A DNA stretch of 64,000 nucleotides from contig CANMBD010000001.1 of assembly GCA_947495985.1 (NCBI GenBank), forward strand, positions 1 through 64,000. Reading direction: 5' to 3'. Both the position numbers and the translations under genes were made by a program. This DNA is from an uncultured Sphingomonadaceae bacterium. GTDB lineage: Bacteria > Pseudomonadota > Alphaproteobacteria > Sphingomonadales > Sphingomonadaceae. Below are positions 7,566 to 15,736 of this stretch, one piece after another (the stretch's first letter is position 1; each line of letters begins with the position of its first letter). The notes beneath the pieces were generated by a model that worked only from the letters and a program-made list of their open reading frames with translations, ran no database searches and was not told the origin of the DNA.

Positions 7566-9038
7566 CTAGCGACCACAGCATTTTTTTAATTTGAGGCCGG
7601 ACCCGCAAGGACATGGATCATTCCGTCCAATTTTTACACGCTTCTGGTTACGAGGCTTTCGGATCGAAGGTTTAGGAAACTCTGTAATCGTTTTCTTTGT
7701 CTTTTGCATTTGCGCTGTAGCAAAAAACCGAAGTTCTTTGTTTGCCTCTTCGTAATGCGCCCTCCGTTCAGCGCTCCAATCCTGAAACTCCATGAGAACC
7801 AAATCTTCCGAGTTACTTTTTCCAGAAAATTTGGGCGCGTCTGTCGCTATACCAATTACTCTTTCTATGTCGGGGAATTTCAGCTTAGCTGCAGCACACG
7901 CGATTTCGAGCATTGTCGACCGGACTTCCCGATGTTCTTGCGCACTTTGCGACATACATTGCACTTTGACTTGCAAAAAAACATAGACGGTTCCGCTGTA
8001 AAACGACGGCATAAGCGAAACGTTTCGAACGATTGGCGCATCTGTTGCAGGGAAATCTGCAATTGACTTCAATATATGGTCTGCCAATCCACGTCTTGAA
8101 AAACGCGGTTCTTTGGCCATAAAATGCAGTGCACTCTTGCCAAGAAAAGGTTCGCTGTTACCTTCTAACGTTCCCTTAAGCGCATTGTTGGAAGTGATCT
8201 GAAGTAAGCGATCCCAGAAGTAGGAACTCTTGTTAGCCTCTTTCCGCCGGACGTATAATTCGCTGTTGGCAAAGTCTTTCCACTCGCCTTCACCAATGTG
8301 GACAGAATCAAAATTATCAAAAGTTCCGATCATGTGTCGTTTTTTCTTGTTGTCGAAATTCAAGAAATAGTGGGCAACAACATCCTCTTCTCCGCAATAA
8401 GTTAGGAAGGTATGTCGTTGGATCGCTTCAACCTTTGCGTCCAAATAGGCGGTGAAATCAAATATGGTGTCGAGTTCGTTGAGCGCAATTTCCAAGTTTT
8501 CACTATCAAGGACATGAACAGGCTTCGAGCGATCAAGGTTTAGAAAAAACGGCTCCGATGGGCTTGTTGAGCTATCCGGCCCATAAGAAATTGCTAAGCT
8601 TCCAGAAACATTCATTGGGGAAGCATTCTTACAAGCTTCTCTAACCCCATGTGCAACGACGATTTTGTGAAAACAGGTATTTTCTAAATCTATCGGGATG
8701 GGGAATGCTTGAGTCTTTTTCGCATCCAAATAGATTGACCGCCCCATTCTGATGTAACGCTCTGCACCATGTGCTGTGCCAATCTGCTTGTCGATAACCG
8801 TTTTCTTCCAACGTTTCCAAGCTAGGTTCACATCTTGCGGATTGTTATCAAACCTCCGATTTTCTCTATCGAAAAAGATTAACACGTCGTTCCCAAAAAC
8901 AACGAGGAGATCACATAATTCATCGCCGTCGTCACGAAAAGGGTTGGGATAGCTCCAGAGTTTCAGGAACGTGTCTTCGCAAAGTTTCGCAAGTAGTCGT
9001 TCAGTTGGCGTTACACCTACAGATTTGGATATTGCCAT
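7566..9038 (-). CDS. SEC-C motif protein with a nuclease-like N-terminus
   Basis: About 490 residues. The C-terminus ([20 protein letters not shown]) is a SEC-C zinc motif, CPCGSG...CC. The N-terminus has [20 protein letters not shown] and then [21 protein letters not shown] conserved Glu, then E-x-C-D followed by a hydrophobic strand and charged residues, is the layout of PD-(D/E)XK-type nucleases and of a widespread SEC-C family. The middle is unassigned. ATG at 9038 is preferred over TTG at 9047. Nuclease activity is inference; the SEC-C motif is clear. It converges with the PLP gene and follows the zinc-ribbon gene on the same strand. Confidence 0.65.
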   Translation of the reverse strand: MAISKSVGVTPTERLLAKLCEDTFLKLWSYPNPFRDDGDELCDLLVVFGNDVLIFFDRENRRFDNNPQDVNLAWKRWKKTVIDKQIGTAHGAERYIRMGRSIYLDAKKTQAFPIPIDLENTCFHKIVVAHGVREACKNASPMNVSGSLAISYGPDSSTSPSEPFFLNLDRSKPVHVLDSENLEIALNELDTIFDFTAYLDAKVEAIQRHTFLTYCGEEDVVAHYFLNFDNKKKRHMIGTFDNFDSVHIGEGEWKDFANSELYVRRKEANKSSYFWDRLLQITSNNALKGTLEGNSEPFLGKSALHFMAKEPRFSRRGLADHILKSIADFPATDAPIVRNVSLMPSFYSGTVYVFLQVKVQCMSQSAQEHREVRSTMLEIACAAAKLKFPDIERVIGIATDAPKFSGKSNSEDLVLMEFQDWSAERRAHYEEANKELRFFATAQMQKTKKTITEFPKPSIRKPRNQKRVKIGRNDPCPCGSGLKLKKCCGR

Positions 9039-9156
9039 AACTTGCAAATTGTAGAGTAAATCCGAATACCTCGAAAGGTACTTTAGTGGAATTTTGCTTT
9101 CGACTAATCCCAGACGTTCGGATCAACCAATACTGACCTCAAAAGCTGACTTTCGT

Positions 9157-10344
9157 CTATGTACCGCCGGCCTCGGAAGAAAGTGCGCTCGTTACCAGTT
9201 CGGTTAAGGCAGAATAGGAATTGATCATCTGCTCAAGCAGCCGGTCATAAATGTCAGTCACCATGGCATCCTCGGCGAGGTTCAGCCGGTTTGTGACCGA
9301 TTTCATTGTCTCTGTCGCGCCCTCGATCGAGCCGAGATGCGAATAGGAAACGCGAAAATCATAGAGCGCATAGAACGGCGTCATCAGCGCGTAAATTTGG
9401 CCGCCGTCAGCGATCTTCTCAAGCAGTGCCTGAAGGCGCTTTAGCTGGCGCGTTCCGTTGCAGACTATGCCTAGGTCGCCGATGAGCTTCCCGAGCGCGG
9501 CATTATCGAGCGATTCAATATGGACCTTGTTCAAATTGTCCGAGAGAGCGTGGCGCTGCGCGGACGTATCATGAACCGGGCGCGTCAGCTGCGCCGCGAG
9601 CTCAAGAACCACGTTGTCGAGATGAGCGAGCTTGGCACCCCAGAGTTTGAAAGCGGCCACGAGGAAATCGGACCGACCTGCGAACAGGAGTGTCTCGCGC
9701 GGTGGTTCGGTGAAGATGCACTCGATTTGGCCGTCGTAGAATTCGCTCCCGAGACAATGGTCTGATGGCTGGTTTTCACTCATCAGATAATACTGTTCTG
9801 ACTTGGGAAGTTTCGCGATGTCGCCCAACCACATTATCAGATGGCCGTGCCGATTGATTCCGAACGCGATCGAGAAGCCGTCTCCGAATATGTCGCCATA
9901 GGTGGGCGAAGCGTAACGGACGTGATAGGACGGATCAGCGTCAAATTTGGCAATCACCTTTCGGTTAAAATATACGGGGGTCAAGAATCCCTTGTTCCAC
10001 GGGCGTTCGAGACCAGGATAATAGTAAAAATCGTCTGGATCGTAATTAAACGGGACATCGATGAAGCCGAAATCCTCAATGATTTTGTTGCGCTTGCTTT
10101 TGAAAATCGGGACACCCTCGTTCGTAGCCTTCTCGTGCGCTTGCATGATTGAGAAGCGCGTCCGGTCGGGAAGTGTACGCCAGCCACACGGGGGACATTC
10201 GAGTGTCGGCAAGCCGTCCATGTCGATTTCAACACCAGACACAATTTCATGAAACGGCGTAAAGATGAGGTCGATTGGACCACTACAATTTTCGCAATAG
10301 GCTCGGATTGTACCGTCTTTCGGTGGAAGCTCGTTTAACTCCAT
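9157..10344 (-). CDS. Hypothetical zinc-ribbon protein with a HEPN-like C-terminal motif
   Basis: A 395-residue protein. The N-terminus carries CxxC pairs at residues 17/20 (YCENC) and 50/53 (CPPC), a probable zinc ribbon. The C-terminal half is helical and includes FYALYDFRVSYSHLGSIEG, where Arg331 and His336 form an R-x4-H motif as in HEPN RNases and toxins. A similar C-terminal helical domain occurs in some abortive-infection proteins, but identity at this level was judged by eye. Located 118 bases upstream of, and co-directional with, the SEC-C gene. A defence role is inference. Confidence 0.6.
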   Translation of the reverse strand: MELNELPPKDGTIRAYCENCSGPIDLIFTPFHEIVSGVEIDMDGLPTLECPPCGWRTLPDRTRFSIMQAHEKATNEGVPIFKSKRNKIIEDFGFIDVPFNYDPDDFYYYPGLERPWNKGFLTPVYFNRKVIAKFDADPSYHVRYASPTYGDIFGDGFSIAFGINRHGHLIMWLGDIAKLPKSEQYYLMSENQPSDHCLGSEFYDGQIECIFTEPPRETLLFAGRSDFLVAAFKLWGAKLAHLDNVVLELAAQLTRPVHDTSAQRHALSDNLNKVHIESLDNAALGKLIGDLGIVCNGTRQLKRLQALLEKIADGGQIYALMTPFYALYDFRVSYSHLGSIEGATETMKSVTNRLNLAEDAMVTDIYDRLLEQMINSYSALTELVTSALSSEAGGT

Positions 10345-10731
10345 TGCTTAAGCCCCCCTCGTTCGATGCACTTTATCAACGGAAAATCTTGGCGCATTGC
10401 AAGCGATATCTTAACAGAGAACAGACGGCATTGACCTGACCACCCGCTCCGAATTGTGCTCAAATCAGCGCTATGCCGGCTTCCGCGAACGTTCTGCCAA
10501 AAGCCGTCATTCTGCTAACGGCCCAGTTGATGACATTCGAGCACGAGAAAATATAAAGCGTAGAACGGCTGCTTTCAGGATCAAACTATGGGCGTGGTAA
10601 TGACGACAATTAGGGCGCTTACCCGACCGGCAACTTCCGCATTCCTAATGTCCGCTTTTGCGCCCAAAGCAGCCGCTCCGTTTCCTGCAAGTTTGCAGTG
10701 CGGTTGACCGGATGCTAGGTTAAACGGACCA
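10345..10731. other. Intergenic stretch with repeat copy
   Basis: 387 bases between the divergent zinc-ribbon and rhomboid genes. Apart from the palindromic repeat at 10648-10678, no gene or RNA structure was recognised. Promoters for both flanking genes must lie here. Confidence 0.4.
10648..10678. repeat. Palindromic extragenic repeat, copy 2
   Basis: AATGTCCGCTTTTGCGCCCA followed by AAGCAGCCGCTCC. The left arm matches the consensus fully and the right arm is degraded. It lies about 55 bases before the rhomboid start. Confidence 0.6.
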
Positions 10732-11379
10732 ATGAAAATTCCCAACCTGATAGAACGCCTGAAAGTCATAGCGATTCTATTCGGAATATTTGTCGCGGTC
10801 CATATAGCCAATCTGTTATCCGGCGGCTATCTGAATAGTTACGGCATCGAACCGCGCGAAATTGACAGCATTTACACGATCTTCGCCGCGCCGTGGTTGC
10901 ATGGTGATTTCACGCATCTGGGAAATAACATGCTTGCGATAGTGGTGTTCAGTTTCCTGTGTTTGCTCAATGGCAGGCGCTATTTTCTGGTCGCGAGCTT
11001 CCTGATCATCGCCATCACCGGCATCCTCGTTTGGCTATTTGCCCGCGATGCCCTGCATATTGGCGCAAGCGGCTGGATATTCGGATTATGGAGCCTGATC
11101 ATCGCACTCGGATGGATAGAGCGCAGTTTTCGGAATATCGTTATCGCGCTTGGCGTTGTCTTTTTCTACGGCGGCATGGCGTTTGGTGTATTGCCCACCG
11201 CCGGCTTCGTTTCCTTTGAATCGCATCTGTTTGGCGCAATCGCAGGAATCATCACTGCAATTTTCCTCGAACGAAACCGTAAGCTGTTAACCGAAACCGC
11301 TACCCCGCGGCGTTCCCTGGAATTTGGTAAATCTCGCCGTCCTTGGAGATTTTCACTTCGCGGCCGTAAGCAGCGCTAG
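10732..11379 (+). CDS. Rhomboid-family intramembrane serine protease
   Basis: A 215-residue polytopic membrane protein with six likely helices. The catalytic dyad is visible: Ser113 in HIGASGWIFG and His165 in FESHLFGAIAG. The oxyanion/active-site helix HLGNNM (62-67) precedes it and a conserved G-x-x-x-G-x-x-x-A-like run follows. Rhomboids cleave substrates within the membrane; the target is unknown. The C-terminal 30 residues are basic and cytoplasmic. ATG at 10732 has no strong Shine-Dalgarno. Repeat copies flank the gene on both sides. Confidence 0.85.
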   Translation: MKIPNLIERLKVIAILFGIFVAVHIANLLSGGYLNSYGIEPREIDSIYTIFAAPWLHGDFTHLGNNMLAIVVFSFLCLLNGRRYFLVASFLIIAITGILVWLFARDALHIGASGWIFGLWSLIIALGWIERSFRNIVIALGVVFFYGGMAFGVLPTAGFVSFESHLFGAIAGIITAIFLERNRKLLTETATPRRSLEFGKSRRPWRFSLRGRKQR

Positions 11380-11398
11380 GCTTGGTGATATTATTAAC

Positions 11399-11427
11399 GT
11401 CCGCTTTTGTGCCCATAGCGGATACGG
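11399..11427. repeat. Palindromic extragenic repeat, copy 3
   Basis: GTCCGCTTTTGTGCCCATAG followed by CGGATACGG, close to the consensus GTCCGCTTTTGCGCCCATAG plus CGGAC. It starts 20 bases after the rhomboid stop codon. Confidence 0.65.
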
Positions 11428-11528
11428 AAAAGCGGCAACATGATATGACTTATGGTCAGATCCGAACATTGTCGCCACGGGAGCTGAAAATAATATAGGA
11501 TATGTGAACAGTTGCCAGCCATACCTGG

Positions 11529-12425
11529 ATGACATATTCATGTCGCATGAAAAAATATCAGGATATCTACCCTTCGGAAGCTATCTTGAGAAGCTATGAT
11601 ACCGTTCGCCTTAACGCACGCCATTTACTCAATCTGGAATTTTTTGAAGCAGAGCCGGCAGAAATGCCGACTATGGTGTTTGACCAGCATCACATATTGC
11701 TCAACCGCAATCCCAAAGATCACAGGGTGGAGAATTGGAGAGGCGGTAAACATAGGGATTTTACTTATCGTCAGAACGAAGTCGTAATCACGCCAGCGGG
11801 TATCGAAAGCGGTTGGCGCTGGCATGAACCCAGCAATGTCATTGTGGTGACCCTGGATCCAGATCAACTGGAAAGGTTTGCCCATTCAGAAATCGGCGTG
11901 ATCTTGACTGATCGGCATTTGCGAGATGTTCCGCAACAGCTCGATGCCGATCTCGTGGGATCGGCTGAGATGGTGCTAACCGGCTTGCAGGCTGGTGGGC
12001 CTGGTTCTGATGTGATGTTTGATGCATTAAGCCGCGTCTTCTTAGTAAAACTGATTGACGGCTATGGTGAAAAGCGCAGCGAGGTTTTGGACTTTACCAG
12101 AGGCTTTACAGCCCAGCATTACAAGCGCGTGCTCAAGCATGTCCAACTCCATTTCGGGTCATCGTTGACGATCGAAGATCTGGCAAAAGAGGCAGGTTTG
12201 AGTACAGCGCATTTTGCTCGCCTGTTCCGTCAGGTTCTTGGCGAGACACCATACCAATTTCTAATGGACTATAGGATCGAGCAGGCAAAGCGGATGCTCC
12301 AGGACGCACAGCGGCCTTTGATCGACATTGCGCTGGCTTGCGGATTTTCCGATCAACCGCATTTCACCCGAATATTCAAGCGGCTCACCGGTCAGACACC
12401 GCGTGACTATCGCAAGAGTAACTGA
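11529..12425 (+). CDS. AraC-family transcriptional regulator
   Basis: 298 residues. The last 100 residues hold the two helix-turn-helix units of AraC/XylS regulators: LTIEDLAKEAGLSTAHFARL, then PLIDIALACGFSDQPHFTRI and FKRLTGQTPRDYR. The N-terminal 190 residues are the effector-binding part without recognised ligand residues. ATG at 11547 (MKKYQDIY) is an alternative start; neither has a clear Shine-Dalgarno sequence. It lies 151 bases upstream of the hydrolase/SnoaL pair on the same strand, so regulation of that pair is plausible inference. Confidence 0.85.
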   Translation: MTYSCRMKKYQDIYPSEAILRSYDTVRLNARHLLNLEFFEAEPAEMPTMVFDQHHILLNRNPKDHRVENWRGGKHRDFTYRQNEVVITPAGIESGWRWHEPSNVIVVTLDPDQLERFAHSEIGVILTDRHLRDVPQQLDADLVGSAEMVLTGLQAGGPGSDVMFDALSRVFLVKLIDGYGEKRSEVLDFTRGFTAQHYKRVLKHVQLHFGSSLTIEDLAKEAGLSTAHFARLFRQVLGETPYQFLMDYRIEQAKRMLQDAQRPLIDIALACGFSDQPHFTRIFKRLTGQTPRDYRKSN

Positions 12426-12576
12426 CCTACCCTTTATTCCAGTCCGGCAAGTTTTGGCATAAACGGCTCAGGGGCACAAATAGCAGGAATCTTCAAAAAC
12501 TTTCATTGGCCTGTTCAATCCTGATTTCGGGTTGGGCGGCATAACCCTCTCATCAACTCGATGAAAGGAATGAAAA

Positions 12577-13530
12577 ATGAAAAACACACTACTTACTACC
12601 GCAGCCGCTATCACGGCTCTTTCTCTCACCAATCCAGCAGAAGCTGCCTCGTCACAGCGAGTTATGTTCGAATCCAATGGTCAACGCCTCGTCGGTGACC
12701 TCTATCTCCCGGACGATCATCAGGCTGGAGAAAAGTTGCCAGCTGTTATTGTATCGGGTTCCTGGACATCGGTGAAAGAGCAGATGCCAGCAACTTATGC
12801 CGCAGAGATGGCGGATCGTGGATTTGCTGCACTGGCGTTTGACTTTACCGGTTGGGGTCAATCTGAAGGCTCAGAACGTCAGATTGAAGACCCAATAACG
12901 AAGACAGCTGATATTGTAGCCGCTGCCGAATTTCTCGCCAGCCACGTTTCAATTGATCCCGATCGTATAGCAGCTTTGGGTATCTGTGCGAGCGCCGGAT
13001 ATGCAGCAGGTGCCGCTGTGGACTCTCCTTATATCCGGTCTGTAGCTCTCGTGGCGCCTTGGCTCCACGATGCAGCAATAGTCGACGCGGTTTATGGTGG
13101 CAGTGAAGCTGTTGCTCAGTTGATTGCCGTAGGAGAGGAGGCAGAAGCTTCGGAAAATCCGATGATGATCACGGCGGCAAGTACGACCGATGATACCGCT
13201 CTAATGCAGCAAGCGCCTTACTATACGGACAGTTCTCGCGGTTTGATCCCTGAATATGTTAATCAATTCAATCTGGCTTCATGGAAGCCTTGGTTGACAT
13301 ATGATGCGATTGCGATTGCAGCTCAAATGGACGACCTGCCGGTTGCGATTATGCATTCCCAGGCTGCTGCCATACCACAAGGTGCGGAAGCTTTTTATAC
13401 GGCTCTCAAAGGACCAAAAACCCAAAAGTGGCTCGATAATGTCGGTCAGTTAGACTTTTATGATCAGACTGATCCGGTCAGGCAGGCTGCTGACTTTGCC
13501 GCAGATCACTTCCATCAAACACTCCGCTAA
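12577..13530 (+). CDS. Secreted alpha/beta hydrolase
   Basis: 317 residues with a signal peptide (MKNTLLTTAAAITALSLTNP, then AEA before ASS). The alpha/beta hydrolase fold is shown by LPAVIVSGSWTSVKEQM, the strand-turn AALAFDFTGWGQSEG and the nucleophile elbow IAALGICASAGYAAG with Ser139. The elbow reads C-A-S-A-G rather than G-x-S-x-G, and the place where the catalytic His is expected reads GQLDFYD. Activity therefore needs caution, though YcjY-like relatives also deviate. AAAGGAA precedes the start. A SnoaL-like gene follows after 26 bases. Confidence 0.75.
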   Translation: MKNTLLTTAAAITALSLTNPAEAASSQRVMFESNGQRLVGDLYLPDDHQAGEKLPAVIVSGSWTSVKEQMPATYAAEMADRGFAALAFDFTGWGQSEGSERQIEDPITKTADIVAAAEFLASHVSIDPDRIAALGICASAGYAAGAAVDSPYIRSVALVAPWLHDAAIVDAVYGGSEAVAQLIAVGEEAEASENPMMITAASTTDDTALMQQAPYYTDSSRGLIPEYVNQFNLASWKPWLTYDAIAIAAQMDDLPVAIMHSQAAAIPQGAEAFYTALKGPKTQKWLDNVGQLDFYDQTDPVRQAADFAADHFHQTLR

Positions 13531-13556
13531 AGCCATCTGGAACAAGGAATAAGACA

Positions 13557-14495
13557 ATGAATAAAACTGCACTGAAATCAATTATCACCCTGGGGCTGGT
13601 ATCTACCAGCCCCGCCTTCGCTCTCACGCCGGAAGAAGCAGCAATCCATACCGTGATTGAGAGTGTTGGTACCTTTGCCGACCGCGGAGAGTTTTTTGCT
13701 CTGGAAGCACTATATGCACCGGAGGTTGAGATCGACTATAATTCTCTATCCGGCGAACCGGCGACGATCAAAAGCAACACGGCCCTTATGACTGAATGGG
13801 CGAATGTGTTACCCGGATTTGATCGCACCCGCCATGATATCAACAATATCACCGTCACCATCAATGGCGGATCGGCTTTGGCAAGCGCCGATGTGATTGC
13901 TGATCATTGGTTCTCTGGACAGCATTGGCAGGTATCCGGCGAATATAAGTACCGTTTGCAGCGCGATCACGGTGACTGGAAGATCACCTTCCATCAACTT
14001 GTTCTGACCGGCGAGCAAGGAAGCCGAGATCTTGTCGGTCCGGCAATTAAACAGGCCAAGGCCAACCCAAATCCCTATATTGCAGAGCAACAAGCCCGCA
14101 GCACGGTTATGGATTTTCTCACCGGGCTTGAGGATAAGGACATGGAGCGCGTGAACAATGTCTGGGCTGAGGATGCCGTGCAAGATATGCCTTATTCGCC
14201 ACCTGGACATCCCAAGCGTGTTGTTGGGCGTGAAGCTCTAATCGCTGTCTATGCGGGATGGCCAGAAGTTTCAGGCAAAGCCGAGTTTACCGATGGAATG
14301 GTCTTTTACCCTACTAAGGACGCAAATATTGTAGCGGTTGAGTATAAGGGTTCAGTCGAGGTCATCCCTACGGGCCGTCAATATAAGCAAAGTTATTTTG
14401 GGTTGTTTCATACCGAAAACGGCAAGATCACTTTGTTTAGGGAATATTACGAGCCCAATGCCTTTGCTTATGCCTTTGGATTAGACGGAAGTTGA
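13557..14495 (+). CDS. Secreted SnoaL-like / NTF2-fold protein with two domains
   Basis: 312 residues with a signal peptide ending near SPAFA. Two NTF2-like domains are recognisable. Domain 1 (about 25-165) has LEALYAPEVEIDYNS and GEYKYRLQRDHGDWKITFHQ. Domain 2 (about 180-305) has VMDFLTGLEDKDMERVNNVW, VVGREALIAVYAGW and TENGKITLFREYYEP. Such cone-shaped domains bind small hydrophobic molecules and sometimes act as isomerases or hydrolases. AAGGAA lies before the start. It is co-transcribed with the hydrolase by spacing. Ligand unknown. Confidence 0.75.
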   Translation: MNKTALKSIITLGLVSTSPAFALTPEEAAIHTVIESVGTFADRGEFFALEALYAPEVEIDYNSLSGEPATIKSNTALMTEWANVLPGFDRTRHDINNITVTINGGSALASADVIADHWFSGQHWQVSGEYKYRLQRDHGDWKITFHQLVLTGEQGSRDLVGPAIKQAKANPNPYIAEQQARSTVMDFLTGLEDKDMERVNNVWAEDAVQDMPYSPPGHPKRVVGREALIAVYAGWPEVSGKAEFTDGMVFYPTKDANIVAVEYKGSVEVIPTGRQYKQSYFGLFHTENGKITLFREYYEPNAFAYAFGLDGS

Positions 14496-14590
14496 TTGCG
14501 ATGGGTCAGTAATCTGCTCCCGACGCAAATGATGTCGGCGATAGTACGAAGTACAAGCACGAATTGGGAAAATCTGAATTGTAATTTCAA

Positions 14591-14621
14591 TTTCCGCTTT
14601 TGCGCACATAGCTGACATTCG
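14591..14621. repeat. Palindromic extragenic repeat, copy 4
   Basis: TTTCCGCTTTTGCGCACATA followed by GCTGACATTCG, one diverged arm and one conserved arm of the dispersed palindrome. Its right part forms the left arm of a long hairpin (14608-14659). Confidence 0.6.
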
Positions 14622-14659
14622 GAAATGTCCGTAATGGGTCATTTCCGAATGTCAGCTAT
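14608..14659. repeat. 20-base perfect inverted repeat (hairpin)
   Basis: Positions 14608-14627 (ATAGCTGACATTCGGAAATG) are the exact reverse complement of 14640-14659, with a 12-base loop. No T-run follows on either strand, so it is not a typical intrinsic terminator. It could arise from an inverted duplication of one repeat arm. Confidence 0.8.
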
Positions 14660-14735
14660 TCTTGTTCACGTGCCCACAGCGGCCCGTCTCCAAACGGCCC
14701 AGTTCCAGACTTGACCGAAACTGGACTATAGAACG

Positions 14736-14766
14736 AATGTCCGCATCATCTCGAAAGCGGACATTA
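14736..14766. repeat. Palindromic extragenic repeat, copy 5
   Basis: AATGTCCGCATCATCTCGAA followed by AGCGGACATTA. The arms AATGTCCGC and GCGGACATT are perfect reverse complements; the centre differs from other copies. Confidence 0.65.
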
Positions 14767-14943
14767 GATTTAGCGTCGTTTGATGGCGCCAATTGAATGG
14801 CTAGCTGCCTGTCCCTTTTGGAAAGCTAATTGGCAGAACCCGACATCCAGACGCGCTGATGGGCATGACAGCCGAGCGCTCTTTTGTGGTCGTACAGCTC
14901 TCCTTTCACTCGTTCCAATCGCCGAACCTGTTGTAACGCGGCG

Positions 14944-15180
14944 TCATTTCGGGGGAGGCCGTCCTCTGTCCCGCTTCTTGATGCCTGCCTCGGCGTTGCG
15001 AATTCGCTCGGCGATGTCCGGATGATCGGCTGCGCGGGGCAGGGCTTCGCGGCTGCGGACATGTACCACAGCTGGCATCTTCTCGATCATGAAGTTGTGC
15101 AGGAGATTTCGCGCCTCGCGGAGTTCGGCTAGCAACTGGCTGAGATGCGCAGCGGTGACCACACGCGCTGTATCCAGCAT
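14944..15180 (-). CDS. Small hypothetical protein downstream of the HEPN-like gene
   Basis: A 78-residue protein starting MLDTARVVTAAHLSQLLAEL, with a helical N-terminal half and a basic C-terminus (KKRDRGRPPPK). It starts 6 bases after the stop of the preceding HEPN-like gene, so the two probably form an operon. Its size and position would fit a small partner of a HEPN protein, but no antitoxin family is recognised. Confidence 0.5.
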   Translation of the reverse strand: MLDTARVVTAAHLSQLLAELREARNLLHNFMIEKMPAVVHVRSREALPRAADHPDIAERIRNAEAGIKKRDRGRPPPK

Positions 15181-15186
15181 GCGGTC

Positions 15187-15657
15187 CTAATTGACGACAA
15201 GCTTCGGAGTATTTTCGGCCTCGGCACGTAGCGCCTCTTCAACCGCCCCGGTGTAAATCTCCGAGTTGGCAACGACCAGACCGTCTGGCAATTCTTTGCA
15301 TATTGCCCAAATGCCGTGCGCGATGTCATGCCGCTTGTTTGCGGGCAGTGCGACATGGCGCAATATCGCCCGAACTTCGATAGCAAGAGCGTCTCCCTGC
15401 TGGCTCTTCACGTGGCCAATGAAGAACTTGCTGCGCTTGTCCCAGCCCTTGATTGCCTGCATCTCCGTAAGTGCGGCTCTATCATTCGCGCACAGGAGGA
15501 AGATCGCATCCAATCTGCCCTCAATATCGGCCCAAGTCGCAACGATCAGTCCGAAGAACATCCCGAGGTTTGGCCGTTCCAGCAGAACGTCAGGGTGGAT
15601 ATCGAGACTTGGTTCGTCTGGCAGGCGCTGATCGCTGATGTGCATACGAGCATGCAT
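15187..15657 (-). CDS. HEPN-like hypothetical protein
   Basis: 156 residues, mainly helical. The motif ANKRHDIAHGIWA (Arg109 to His114) is an R-x4-H motif in the form common to HEPN-fold proteins (R-N/H-x-x-A-H). An upstream helix (FFGLIVATWADIEGRLDAIF) fits the four-helix bundle. An IS30-family element lies 53 bases upstream and may separate the gene from its promoter. Start at 15657 is the longest; ATG at 15645 is possible. RNase or toxin function is inference. Confidence 0.6.
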   Translation of the reverse strand: MHARMHISDQRLPDEPSLDIHPDVLLERPNLGMFFGLIVATWADIEGRLDAIFLLCANDRAALTEMQAIKGWDKRSKFFIGHVKSQQGDALAIEVRAILRHVALPANKRHDIAHGIWAICKELPDGLVVANSEIYTGAVEEALRAEAENTPKLVVN

Positions 15658-15710
15658 ATGCTAAATGTCGACCGCATGCCCGCGAATTCCGCAATGTTCG
15701 CTTTGGGTGG

Positions 15711-15736
15711 GTGATTTCAACTGATCGCTGCAACAC
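15711..15736 (+). repeat. Left terminal inverted repeat of the IS30-family element
   Basis: Starts GTGATTTCAACTGATCG and ends GCAACAC. 24 of 26 bases match the reverse complement of 16911-16936. Confidence 0.85.

Larger units (their letters stand above)
14496..14943. other. Intergenic stretch rich in inverted repeats
   Basis: 448 bases between the SnoaL-like gene and a converging minus-strand gene. It holds two copies of the dispersed palindrome and a 20-base perfect inverted repeat, each annotated separately. No protein gene is supported. Confidence 0.5.

Noticed and set aside
7333..7569. 78-codon plus-strand frame after the PLP gene
   Set aside because: No ribosome binding site, no recognisable product and its end overlaps the converging SEC-C gene.
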